Positions 12,280-23,247 of a DNA stretch of 64,000 bases are shown piece after piece. The notes under the pieces are model-generated. The model was not told where the DNA came from. It ran no database searches and saw only the letters and a program-made list of their open reading frames with translations. The stretch's first letter is position 1. Every line of letters starts with the position of its first letter. The stretch lies in the NCBI GenBank assembly GCA_026874595.1, contig CM049311.1, positions 9,771,676 through 9,835,675 on the forward strand, written 5' to 3'. A program made the position numbers and the translations under genes. The DNA comes from Sipunculus nudus (lineage: Eukaryota > Annelida > Sipuncula > Golfingiida > Sipunculidae).

Positions 12280-13406
12280 TTACCCCTTATTTCCATGAAA
12301 AAAGCCTGGCTCTTGTACTATGCTATACGTAGATTTTGAAACAAACCCAGAAGGTTTGCTATGTGGTTTATTTGCAAGTTTCCAGGAGTCAGATATTAGA
12401 TGACCTTTCTTCTTGCAGTAATTATAGATTTTCTTCGCAAATGACTGTTCTTTGTTGGACTTAGACACAGTGGACGTGGGCTGAGGTGTAGCAATGGACT
12501 TTGTTGAACTATCAGGACTACTTGTACTGGGTGACTGCGCTTTAAACTTCTTTTGACCATATTGATCTACATTCTTGTTTGTGAATGACTGGTTTGATTT
12601 GCTAGTAAAGGACATTTTGTGTGTTAATGAATACTCATCAGCTAATTGAGCAGCAATGTCAAGTGTTTCAGGACTTTTCTCACGAAGAAAAGTTTTAACA
12701 TTTGGGTCAATGCAGCGCTTAAATTCTTCAAGCAAAATCGACCGGCGCAAATTGTCATAATCTTTCATTACATTTTTTAGAACTACACCAGGTATCAAAC
12801 AACTGCTCTTTTTCCTAGCAAATTTGACGTAGGTCTGTTCTTTGCGCTTTTCCCAATTTCTGAATTTCTGGCGGTAAGCCTCCGGAACTAACTCATAACC
12901 TTTTAGAATTAACCGTTTTACCAGGACATAGTCAGCAGCAGATTCTACTGAAAGCTCTGTATAAATTTCTCTGGCCTTGCTTATCAATACACTTTGTAAC
13001 AGCAGTAGTCCAATTTTCCTTAGGCCATTTAAATTTCAGCTACCTTCTCAAAATGTAAGAAATATTTATCAACCTCTTATTCTTGCAAAAATGGGACAAG
13101 TCTAATGTGTTTAGTAACATCAAAATTGTGACTTGGGGCAGCACTTAGACTATGTTCTAGTTTAAGTCTTTCTAACTCCAGTCGTTTTAACTCAATTTCT
13201 TTTTCTTTTCTAATTCTAACTGTTTTAATGCTAGCTCATGTTGCATTTCCAACGTTTTTAATTCTAATTGCATAGCAAGGCAGCCATTTCCTGATGTTTC
13301 CACTCGCTCTCTTCAATTAAACCTTTGCTAACTAGATCTTGCATGATTTTAGCAATGATATCAAGTTTCTCAAAGCTGTATCAGTGTTGTCCCAAACGCA
13401 ACAACT
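12280..13406 (-). pseudogene. gypsy gag, main part (decayed)
   Basis: The longest open piece (12280-12987) carries the capsid-like helix region AREIYTELSVESAADY, then ELVPEAYRQKFRNWEK. A Ser/Thr/Lys linker follows, then a zinc-knuckle remnant YCKKKGHLISDSWKL in which the first and last Cys are replaced (Tyr and Ser). Upstream to 13406 the coding sense is broken by stops but still shows FEKLDIIAKIMQDLVSKGL and a Lys/Arg/Glu-rich coiled stretch. Gag would package the element's RNA. The knuckle could not bind zinc as written. Confidence 0.7.
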
Positions 13407-13414
13407 GTCCTTTT
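13407..13414. repeat. left target-site duplication of the LINE
   Basis: GTCCTTTT, repeated at 16604-16611. On this side it merges with the LINE's poly(T) (poly(A) on the coding strand). Confidence 0.6.
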
Positions 13415-13641
13415 TTTTTAATAGGTTTATTGATATAATACCAACAATACATCACACAATTTAACATATAAACAATTAACAAGACGATACATTAAGTTGA
13501 CAGACATCAAAGGATACATACGCGTTACAAACCACAAAAAAGAAAAAAAAAAAAAAATAACAACGATCAGAGTTCCTACATCTGTAGGTAGTACATAGAA
13601 AATAATCATATATTAATTTTTATACGAATATTACAGTACTA

Positions 13642-14747
13642 TTACAGGAAAGACTTCAATTTATCCCACTTTTTAATATGGTTTTCTAATTTGTTTTTTT
13701 GTTTTGCTACTATATATTCAATACGTTCCAAATTAAATATTATTGCTGCATATTTTTGTAGAGACAGTTCACTTGGTGAAACCCGGCAATTAAAAACCAT
13801 ATTTTTGTATGAAAGAAGCAAGTGATTTATTAATACATCCTCTGTTGTCTCAATGATAACTCCTAGCAACATATTTTCTTTTATATTTTCTGGCATTTTT
13901 ATATCGAATTCCATAAGCCAATTACAAATCTCACTATACACTAAGCAACTCTGAGCACATTCTGAAAAAATATGAACTGAATTTTCAGCATTCATAGAAC
14001 AATATGAACATCTATCATTTTCAACAAGATTCCATCTGTATAATTTTTCGTTTAATGGTAAAATATCGTTCAAAACTTTATACTGAAACTCTCTAGTTTT
14101 TATTTCATTGGTTTTAAAAGGCCTCTCATAAACTAACTGCCAATCTATATCCGTCCCTACTAGTTTTTGTATCTGTATTTGTGCAGTTGGGCGAATTCCT
14201 TTTTCTTTCACTAAATTACTGTACATTGTTCTGACGTTTAACTTTTCTAAATACCATGGTTTGTCAAGTACATTGGTTGAATCTTTTTGTTCTACGATAT
14301 CATGATTTAACAGTTTAAGCCACTCTCTTGGTATAGAATGTAAGACAGCGGTCAAATTCATGTACTCCTTCAGCTCTAGTCCTGAATCCTGCCATTTAAC
14401 AGTTCATTATTATTTCCTACAATGTCTTTTAAAAAGTTATATCCGTGTCTAGAGATAGTATTAAAATAGAAGGAAGCTCTTTAGCTAGTTAGTAAGTAAT
14501 TATTCCAGAGCGGCTGGGCCAACACTGTAACTCGATTAGTGGGTATCGTGCGAATAGAGGTTGCCCAAGCATTTAAACAGTCTTTATAAAATGTTGGTAA
14601 GTATTTAGGGATCCGTGCTCTATCAAAATTACAATTTACACTTTTAATACCACCAATCTTTCTCAAATAAAAGTTAGGTATAATTTTCCACGGTGTATCC
14701 GAAGAATTAATTAATTTGTTGACCCATATAAGTTTTTGGCACTTCAA
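13642..14747 (-). pseudogene. LINE ORF2 C-terminal part with zinc-finger-like domain
   Basis: Two open pieces, 14747-14481 and 14361-13642, are separated by frameshifts. The first carries PWKIIPNFYLRKIGG and LPTFYKDCLNAW; the second carries REFQYKVLNDILPLNEKLY. A CSYCSMNAENSVHIFSEC segment follows, a Cys-Cys-His-Cys set typical of the zf-RVT region at the end of L1/Tx1-like ORF2 proteins. The ORF ends about 230 bases before the poly(A) tail, a plausible 3' UTR length. Confidence 0.75.
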
Positions 14748-14781
14748 AACAAGTTCAATGTCAGGTAACTTTAAACCCCCA

Positions 14782-16131
14782 TCAGTTATAATCCATAATG
14801 AGTGTCGTTTGTTTTATTTTTGGCTTTTTATTCTTCCAGAAGTAACTCTTTATTTTATCTTGAACCTCCTTGAGAAAGCAAGATGGTGGAGATTGCATCA
14901 TACAAGGATACATGATTTTTGGTATAGCAAATGTTTTCAAAACTGTTATTCGTCCAAAAAAGGACAAGGATCTACGGTTCCATCTCTCTAAACTTGTAGT
15001 GAAGGAAGTTAAAACTTTTTCAAAATTGCATTTCTGGTGAATAGTATTATTGTAAGTAAAATAAATTCCAAGAATTTTAATTGCATTTCTGGTTAAATTT
15101 ATCCAGTTGAAGTGGCCTATTATCTTATCACTTTTTTTTAACGGGCCTAGCCATGAAGCATCAGACTTCTCAAAGTTAATTTTGAGAGAAGAATATTTTG
15201 AAAATTTACAAAGTACTTCCTCAAGGTGAAATAGAGAGTTTTCGTCTTTAACAAAAAATGTCGAATCATCTGCAAATAAACACATTTTTATCGCTGACTT
15301 GGCAACCCTTATTCCCCCTATATTTTTATTATACTTAACCATAAGACTTAGTATTTCCATAACCAATAAATATGGAGCAAGAGGATCCCCTTGCCGTGTT
15401 CCCCTTTGTAAAGGAAAGTATTTGGTACCGTACCCGTTATTCACTACACTACTCTCAATGTTTGTGTGCAGCACGCGGACCCATTTTATAAACCATTCAG
15501 AAAAGCCAAATCTTCTTAGAACAGAGAAAAGAAAGGTATGGTCGACCGAATCAAAAGCGGCTGTATAATCCGCGCCTACCAAAATGCCAGGTGTATTTTC
15601 AGTATCACAATAATGCATTACATCCGCGATTAATCGTATTGGCTCCCCAATATATTTACCTGGTACGAACGCATATTGATCAGGTCCAATTAGGGTTGAC
15701 AATAACGGCTTTATACAATTAACTAATATTCTACTTATAATTTTGGTATCTACGTTTAAAAGGCTTATAGGCCTCCATTTTTTTTATATATCTACAGTCA
15801 CGGCCTTGCTTTGGAATAAGAGATACAATAGCCTGCTTTTGGCTATTAGTTAATTCGCCTTTAATATGGTTCTCGTTTAAACAATTGGTTAATTCTTGAC
15901 CTATCAGAAAAAAAAATTAATGTAAAACTCTTTAGTTAACCCGTCATTTCCGGGCGTTTTATTTCCAGACATATCGTTCAAAATTTTATATATTTCCTGA
16001 CTTGTAAATTCACCTTCACAGTGCAATCTTTGTGTATCCGTTAACACCGGGATGTCAATGGAATTGAGAAAATTATGGCAATCATCATCGATTAAATTGG
16101 ATATTCTAGTATATTTTTTTGAATAATACAA
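14782..16131 (-). pseudogene. LINE reverse transcriptase domain (frameshifted)
   Basis: The 75-codon piece 16131-15904 holds NKTPGNDGLTKEFY, the entry to the RT domain. Fingers motifs follow across a frameshift (GPDQYAFVPGKYIGE). In the 306-codon piece 15702-14782, motif A is GADYTAAFD (catalytic Asp at about residue 45), motif B is QRGTRQGDPLAPYLL (about 99-113) and motif C is FADD (143-146). The catalytic residues are present, so loss of function comes from frameshifts and truncation. The motif style matches L1/Tx1-like LINEs. Confidence 0.85.
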
Positions 16132-16600
16132 GTGTAATTCTCTGATTATATCCTGTGGATCTGTAATTTGCCTTTTTCATTAATAAGTTTTCTCAAAAAT
16201 GTTTGTGCTTTTCTGCTTTTTCAAGACCTGTAAAATACTTACTGTTCCTTTCACCTTTTTCATACCATTGCGCTCTTGACCTTACAATTATGCCATCAGT
16301 AATCTAATTATAATGATCATCAAGTTGTTTTCGAAGATTTATGTATCTGTCCATAGCCTCTGGTTCAGAATTAATATTTCTCTCTATTTTCTTAATTTCT
16401 TTTTCAAGGCAAAGTATTTTTTCTCTCTTGACTTTAGCTTTTTTCTTTGAGAAACGAATAGAAACTCGCGAATTTTAAATTTAAGGAATTCCCACAACTT
16501 TCTGTGGTCAACCGTTTCGTTACTTTGAAAAAATTCTTGCTTCCATAAAGGAACATTCTCTGATAATTGTTGGCAATAATCATTATCCCGAGTTAATGAT
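16130..16600 (-). pseudogene. LINE linker between the missing endonuclease and RT
   Basis: Minus-strand frames give LTRDNDYCQQLSENVPLWKQ, KLWEFLKFKIREFLFVSQ, a Lys-rich helix, then, one frame over, IVRSRAQWYEKGERNSKYF. The last is the conserved RS.A.WYE.GE..SKYF block just upstream of RT in L1/Tx1-type elements. The LINE stops at the gag junction, so the endonuclease was never copied in or was lost. Confidence 0.7.
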
Positions 16601-16603
16601 CTC

Positions 16604-16676
16604 GTCCTTTTGTCAACTGTTCAAGCTGAACAGGGTCAGGATCGTCAACAAATGTCTCAGGTTTGAAATCTGCCAT
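16604..16676 (-). pseudogene. gypsy gag N-terminus, cut by the LINE
   Basis: The ATG at 16674-16676 opens MADFKPETFVDDPDP, then VQLEQLTKG, where the LINE begins. GTCCTTTT (16604-16611) is the right-hand target duplication. The leader between this ATG and the primer-binding site is about 155 bases. Confidence 0.7.
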
Positions 16677-16830
16677 GTTAAGATGTTAAAACAATAACAA
16701 AAAAAACACTGAGATAAATCCTGTAAACAATGTACTGTAAACAATATGTAATCTTGTAAACAATCTATGATAAAACAATGTGTCGAGGCCTAATAGCCTA
16801 AAGGCCTAATAAATTTTCAAAACTATTAAG

Positions 16831-16849
16831 CCTCCCAGACGAGCCCACA
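16831..16849 (-). promoter_or_regulatory. gypsy primer-binding site
   Basis: Minus strand TGTGGGCTCGTCTGGGAGG lies six bases inside the 5' LTR. It resembles the tRNA-Pro-type primer site TGGGGGCTCGTCCGGG with two or three differences. Confidence 0.65.
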
Positions 16850-16855
16850 ATTTTA

Positions 16856-17667
16856 TTTTACGGAACCTAATATCAACAGATCATGTATGCGTGATGAACA
16901 TAAATTAAGTCAAGGAGATCGGATTCTGTAACTCCAGGAAGCGTGAAATGTCTAGGGGCATGAATAAAGAAGTCAGCGGGTTTTTTTGTTAACACAATAC
17001 TAAAATTTATTCTAAAACAACCCTAACATTACAATACACTAAATCAATACAATTACGCAGTATAACAGCAATATAACAACAAATCAATACAATCACACAG
17101 TAAAATAAAGTGCACAGTACCTGGATACCATCACTGTCACAGCGATAAGTCCTTTAAAATGTATAAGCTGGACGAACAATTCACACAAATTCTCTCGGAG
17201 AATAACAGTTCAATGTAAAGCTCTTGTAACAATCCCGAAAGTAAACTGAAGACCAAATAAGAATCTGAAGAACATCTTTAATTGCCGCACTTATCGGAAT
17301 AGGTCCCACAAACTGACATACACGGTTTTGTGTCCGCTGGAATAGTCTCTCACCTCTCCCTCGGCTCTAAAACACAGCGCCCTATTTATGTCTCACCTCA
17401 AGCCGAGAATTTTCCACTTCTCGAACAATCTAAAGAATCTAACACAGTACACACGCTCAAAGATCATACTAGAACGGGAACGCTGTGTATCTAGGGTTAA
17501 ACCAATGCGGGTTAACCCGAGGCTGCAGCATCCAGCCAGGCGAGGCCGCTAAAACACGAACTACGCGTGGCAGACAAACAAAATACAAACAAAACATAAA
17601 ATATATGTTTGCACAATAAAACAATCACCTGTAAGACCGCTGCACACAATAAAAGGGGCCTGTAACA
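16856..17667 (-). repeat. 5' LTR of the gypsy element (about 812 bp)
   Basis: The outer edge reads TGTTACAGGCCCC on the minus strand, next to a CATT target duplication. The inner edge (GGTTCCG) matches the end of the 3' LTR stub. Two substitutions hide the terminal CA at the inner edge (TTTTA where the stub has TGTCA on the plus strand). Confidence 0.75.
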
Positions 17668-17671
17668 CATT
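17668..17671. repeat. right target-site duplication of the gypsy element
   Basis: CATT, pairing with 10269-10272. Confidence 0.6.
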
Positions 17672-18007
17672 TTTGATCTCTAACTGACACACCCATGATC
17701 GTTGACCATGGACAAAAGACTTTTTTTGAAGGTCGGATGACTTACAGTCAGCTCAGCTAAACAGGCGGTTTGGCAAAAGTGTTAAGCATCAAAACCGCTA
17801 TGAGAACTTAATCCAGGCTTCATTCAAATTAACCTTCCAGTGAAGGCTTTAATATAATTTAAATCTGATAAGTCAAATTCAGCTTTGATCCATATAAAAT
17901 TTTCATGTGAATTGGGATTAAATAAAGTGGCACACATCATGATGATTACAATGTAAAAGTTATACACACATGTATTAACACATATTATACAATTCTAAAG
18001 GATCACC

Positions 18008-18191
18008 TACTTGGATCTACAGTTTTTGTCGTTGGAGCATCGGTCACAGATGCAGTTTCCTCAAGACACACCTGTTTAAATTTTACTGAATTGTGTAAAA
18101 CGATTAAGGTAAATGTATCTTGTACACAGTTAAACAAACAAATAAACAAGATTAAATGAATCAATTTTGCAAGGAGCAATTTTTGAACCAA
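18008..18191 (-). CDS. possible signal-peptide exon of a receptor-like gene
   Basis: An ATG at 18189-18191 opens a basic then strongly hydrophobic stretch (LLLAKLIHLILFICLF), a plausible signal peptide. A Thr-rich end follows (ASVTDAPTTKTVDP) before a GTAGGT donor. The Thr-rich end resembles the stalk exons of the plus-strand receptor (for example MAVTTEAA). An internal acceptor (TTTAAACAG, then GTG) could instead make only the 3' part an exon. The decayed Fn3 exon at 5.9-6.1 kb on the same strand would be a candidate downstream exon. Linkage is unproven. Confidence 0.3.
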
Positions 18192-18619
18192 TGAGGCAAG
18201 TTTTATGGGTTTTTACGCCAATACCTTCAAGAAATTTTTAAAAGAACAATGTATGTATACTATTTAATCTTACTTATCTTATTGTCCTTTTAAGTAAATC
18301 TTTAAAGCTGAAAAATGGAACCTCTGGTCGGAAAGCCAACGAAATGTGGTATGGTGTATCTCAGTTTTAATGATTATCTTAGAAGTTTTGATTAACCAGG
18401 TATAAGAATCAGTCTATACGTTCTAATCTATATGATGTTTAATATGGTAAACCTTCAAATAGTTTGAAAATGCAGCATTAACTTTCTTAAACAAGTAGGA
18501 CAGAAACTGGGGTGCTTTACATTTGTCCCATCCTTCCGAGTACCATGAGTAGTATTCTGTACAAAAAATTAATCTATAATTGTCACCTCTTCCACATATA
18601 AAATTATGTAAAAATTAAA

Positions 18620-18681
<62 letters not shown>

Positions 18682-19549
18682 TCTCCAAATAATACATATA
18701 TTTTAAACTTTAACAAAATGATTAAATAAAATTATCATAAAAAAGACTACGGATTATTCGGGAAAAGGGAATAGACCTACTCAAACTTAACAGTAATGTT
18801 AAGTGATGATAGAAAAAACAACTAGTGAAACTTTTAATGTTCAGATTGTTTAAAGTAATATTGTGTGAAACTGAAAACAAAATTCATATCCGATATATTG
18901 ATTATGGAAAATTATTAATTTTCCTGTTTGGCTGAATATACGTAAAATTATCTGACAGGCACTCAAGTGTTTAGACGTTACGAAACACTCGGCAAGGTCC
19001 TTTACTTATTGCAAGTAGTTAGTGTAAATTAACAATTATATAATGACATCAGCTAAAATGTCATTTGAGGAAACAAAATGTGACCTGCATGAGGAGATTT
19101 TTGTTAACAAATAAGGACACTTTTCTACAGATTTGAAATTGAAAATTCAGGTCAGGAGCAAACATTTAGGAAATTTCCAACGACTCGGTTGATAAAATTG
19201 TGTATAATTGTGTAAGGGTTAAGGAGGGTCGACAAGTCTAAAAACAACAAGGGGGGAAGATATGACATTAACAGCATTGACACAGGATATATGAACTTCA
19301 AAATGGAAAAGTGTTTCAAAAGCTTATGTTGATGTATCTGTGATGGTAGGCCCCATATTGCTTGTCACTACCCAGATAACAAAAAGGGGTGACCTGATAT
19401 CAAGGGACTCGGTCTTTGGGTCATCTTGTAAATAATCACTGGGAAGTTATGTCGTTGATGTACGATGTGGATTTTAAAGTCCTTGAAACTTTAACATATA
19501 ATTTATTCTGTTGAACATCACACTAGCAGCTACACAGTTGAACATTAAC

Positions 19550-19590
<41 letters not shown>

Positions 19591-22500
19591 AATTTTTATT
19601 TGAATCTTTCACTTGAATAAAGTTAATTCTACTAAAATTTCCCTATGACTTCTTACTAAAGTGATGAACCACGGAAAAAGTCAAATTAGAAGGTTCTTCT
19701 AAAAGTTTTCCAAAGATTCAATTCTGCAACTGTATTAATATATTATTGAATAAATAATAAATAAAATTTCCCTATAACTGCTTACAAAAGTGATGAACCA
19801 CGGAAACATATACAAATCCTTCCTTTAGCTGTTCCACTAAATATAATTAGATCAATATTAAGTGAAGTAGTTGAATTTGATGAAAAGATTGAAAACTGAA
19901 AAACATGCAGGCAGCTTCTTAAAAGAATAACGCTGTATATTATAAGTCAAATTAGAAGGTTCTTCTAAAAGTTTTCCAAAGATTCAATTCTGCAACTGTA
20001 TTAATATATTATTGAATAAATAACAGGGTTCTATACCAGATACCCTATAACAATAGTCCTTTGATCACCTTAACTTGTTATACAGTGGCAGTTATGAACA
20101 CGATGTCAATTATTGGTGATCAGTTTACTTCATTTTCGGTCTTCTAAAACAATAATTAATTCCACAAGCAGTATGTTAAACCTTGTCGTTGAACTCAATG
20201 GGAGGTGAACGAAGCATGTGAAGCGTGTTCTCAAGTGAACGAAGCAGCCAACTTGAACATGAATTTCACACCAGACAGTGCAGCTGTTCAAAGACCGATA
20301 TTCTTAATTCATTTTTCGTTTGGTCCAGCAATTGTAGATTTGAGATTTAAAAAAAACCACCTCCTTTAGCAGTGTACATCAAGGACCTTATGTGTACTGC
20401 TGCATGGTAAATTGTGCATTACCTATCCGTAAATAACACTATGTAATACAAACAGCAGATACACACTACGTGGCTTTGTATTCTGAATTACTTTAACTAT
20501 TCTTGAAATTCCCAACAGTATTCATGTTAATATTATAGCATTTTCTTCATTAATATATCATTAGATGTTTTTATACGTTGTTTCTATCAAGGTTTTGCCG
20601 ACATAGTAACTTTTGAATAATGCAAGCGTAAAAATATTACTAAAATGAGGTTTGTTTAACAATTATTTTGATAAACACCACTTTTCCCTCATTTACAAAA
20701 TAAATTTACAATACAAGACAGTTTGTAACAAATTAACGTTATGCAATTCTGAACTCGTGTGCGAGGTATATAGTTTCCTGTTGTTAAGTTAAGCCGAGTT
20801 GCTGCTTCAGACTGCCAGTGCTCTTACGAATGTTATAAGGAAATCGATACATTTACCCGTTATTGGCACATAATACCACACAGGATAATAAAACGGTTTA
20901 ATTAATTATTCTCTTTATTAGCACGGTTCAATCATTTTGTGTTAACAAAACTAGAGAGCCCACATTAAGACTTATTGGTCAACTCCTGTGAGTACTCAGC
21001 AATTCAAACTGATAATTATTTTAAAAGGAAAATGGATAAAAAATAAAAGGTGCTTATTTGATGTTGTTTTTTAAGTCTAGTTCACTAACATTCGTGGAAG
21101 AAAACCATTCATTAAAGCGTAAAAATTTAACTTTCAAATTAACATGATGAAAAAGATCAATATCATTTTTATAATTAAAACATACATTTACAGTCATGAT
21201 AAACTGGGGTGCCGCTGTGTTAGGCAGCCTTTAATTCAGAAGATGTACATTTATGTCCATTTTCCACTAAACACTTGGTCTGATCTTATTCGTACACTGT
21301 GTATATACATTTTATGATGTATTTTGTAGTCAGCAAGGGGTTCAGTAACTCATGATGCTAATGTTTTATAAATGTTTGTATGGGCTCTGGCTTTAAATAT
21401 ACCGAGTTGAATTTGCCGTAGCAAAAGTTGCTAACTTGTATCAGATTTATGTATAACCATACAGGTCTGTCTGCATTCAATGTACTTAAATATATGTTAC
21501 AATGCTATAGGAGAGGGATGTTGTGTATATACGATAGTGTACAGTAAATACATATGTAACAGAGTAGAGGATTGGTATAACTTTCAACAGGTTTAGGGGT
21601 CTCAAAACTAGTATAGCCGAGAAGCTAAACTGAACAGAAGTTGATGATATAGGAGTAACCTGATATCGGTGGACTACTGAATGTGTATACAATCCAGTAA
21701 TCAAGTGTGCAATAAGTTGGTTTCACTCACCGATAAGGCGATCACTAAAGAAACAAGAGAGCTGAGTCGCCGGGTCATAGCTGGCGTTTATATATAATAT
21801 CTCCACAAAGTTCAGGCCTTAAAATGGCCCATTTGTTCCACGGCGCTTCATGGTTGATTTTCTTGTAGGTGACTAAAATCTTTTAGCTTTTTCCAGTTCT
21901 CTGCCACGCCCTGCTTGTTGGGCTTGCAGTACCGACAGACCAGACGAGGAAGTTCTAGCTCTTCCCTCTTACTTCCTTTGTTCAACAATGTTGACTTGTT
22001 TATCAGGCTTATCAGGGTAGATGTTCATTTGCATAGATTACTATCCTTATGTGGATGCAATTCCTACTGGGTTTGTCCAACCAGGCAATCAGGCTGGACA
22101 TGTGTACCCAACACACGCCGAGATGTATATGCAGTCATTATATCGGCATATAAATAGATCCGACACGGCCTTAACGAATCTGTGCTGTACTTAATGATAC
22201 GGTAATAGTTGGCCGTTAGATTCTCTCCCTGCCTCATAACAGGTTCATAGAATTGTGCAGGGATCTAGACTGGTTGCATAGACTGGTGCTCTGCTTAATA
22301 TCTTTTTTTTTTGGTATTATTACAGAAATCCGGTATATACAAAGGTTGTACAATGCAGGACCCATGCATGTATAAGCCATTTTTATCAAACAAGCAAAAG
22401 CAGATCAAAGTCTACTGGCGACATTTTGTCACCGTGGGATGCCACTCCTCGCTTAAACAAATATCATATAAAAACAATAAACCCGAGTATTTAAGACATC

Positions 22501-22945
22501 GATAATAATTTGATGATTTTGTTTTTGGTAAACATATTAAATGATCAAGGCATGTGTTGAATAAAAAGTACTTGGGTAATCAGGGTCAGTTGTCAAGGTG
22601 GCATGGGGCAGTTGACTAATATTTGATGTGGATGTTTTATTTAATAACCGCTATAACAGCTATAACAACACTTTCCTCATTCTTTATGCATATTGAACAA
22701 AATATAAATGAAATAAATCAGGAGTTAATTTGTGTAGCTGACACTCTATCATTTTATGAGTGAGAACTGTTAACTACGTTTATTGACAGATGGTAGACAA
22801 AAGAAAGCTTCGACAGCACAGCTGCTGATTTGCTGTATATATGTATATGTATGTATGTATGTATATTTGAGAAAATAAATGACAGATGATACCTTTCATA
22901 CAGTTTCATACGCAGTTTCTCGAGTAGAGCAATATATATATATAT
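18192..22945. other. non-coding stretch with microsatellites and local duplications
   Basis: No supported gene. It contains (TA)n at 18621-18681 and 19552-19588 and the duplicated segments listed separately at 19634-20023. The small ORFs at 21486, 21915 and 22311 show no domain. Confidence 0.55.
19634..20023 (+). repeat. local direct duplications
   Basis: Two overlapping pairs occur. A segment of about 43 bases (AAAATTTCCCTATRACT through GATGAACCACGGAAA) occurs at 19634-19677 and 19763-19806. A segment of about 79 bases (AGTCAAATTAGAAGGTTC onward) occurs at 19679-19757 and, nearly identical, at 19945-20023. The order suggests nested unequal duplication just after the (TA)n array at 19.55 kb. 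Confidence 0.85.
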
Positions 22946-23040
22946 AGTAGCCATATAGTAGCCATGTTAGTCTCTCAGTGTATAGATAATAGCTTCTTCA
23001 CCTGACGAAAACAGTCAACATTAAGGCATCTTCATCTTAT
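22946..23040 (+). mobile_element. PLE 3'-end relic between TA runs
   Basis: A fragment of about 95 bases with a repeated AGTAGCCAT, a CACCTGACGAAAAC segment and the terminal motif TTAAGGCATCTTCATCTTA before (TA)n. The terminal motif matches the end of the PLE relic at 1.8 kb. The hammerhead core is not intact here. Confidence 0.45.
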
Positions 23041-23041
23041 T

Positions 23042-23081
<40 letters not shown>
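23041..23081. repeat. (TA)n microsatellite, left flank of the PLE array
   Basis: About 40 bases of TA repeat abutting the 3' end of the inverted PLE copy. Confidence 0.95.
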
Positions 23082-23083
<2 letters not shown>

Positions 23084-23110
23084 TGTATAAGGAATCAAAC
23101 GATTGTAAGC

Positions 23111-23162
23111 ATCGTGTTTACTAATCAGTTTCGTACCGTTGTACGGCACTCATCAGAACGAT
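23111..23162 (-). ncRNA. hammerhead ribozyme, PLE unit A
   Basis: On the minus strand, CTGATGA (23150-23156), a 6-bp stem II (GTGCCG with CGGTAC, five-base loop), GAAA (23129-23132), a tiny stem III (CU with AG) and a GUA cleavage site at 23119-23121. Stem I pairs AUCGUU with AACACGAU, leaving a two-base bulge. All conserved core bases of a type I hammerhead are present. Confidence 0.85.
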
Positions 23163-23247
23163 ATGAATGAAGGGGTTGTACATTGAACAACTGGTTGTTC
23201 ACTGGAGCGTGTTTGTGGTTATTACAATGTGGATTTGTACAACGTGC

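Larger units (their letters stand above)
13411..16603 (-). mobile_element. 5'-truncated LINE (L1/Tx1-type) inserted in gypsy gag
   Basis: About 3.2 kb on the minus strand. The poly(A) tail appears as TTTTTTTTTAAT at the left end. The right end joins gag directly. Gag residues LEQLTKG on the right resume as GQLLRLGQH on the left across the GTCCTTTT duplication, which fixes the insertion point. The AP-like endonuclease is missing. What remains is the linker (16130-16600), reverse transcriptase (about 14780-16130) and C-terminal domain (13642-14750). Several frameshifts interrupt the frame. Confidence 0.85.
10273..17667 (-). mobile_element. Ty3/gypsy LTR retrotransposon, internally deleted, with a nested LINE
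   Basis: The element reads right to left: 5' LTR (16856-17667), primer-binding site (16831-16849), leader, gag start (about 16605-16676), LINE insertion, rest of gag (about 12280-13406), protease/spacer region (about 11320-11950), integrase (about 10440-11340), then a 66-bp stub of 3' LTR. Reverse transcriptase, RNase H and most of the 3' LTR are absent. Protease-side sequence runs straight into the integrase N-terminus. This fits the protease-integrase-RT order known for Gmr1-like elements, but a deleted RT in a normal order is also possible. Many frameshifts make it dead. Confidence 0.8.
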
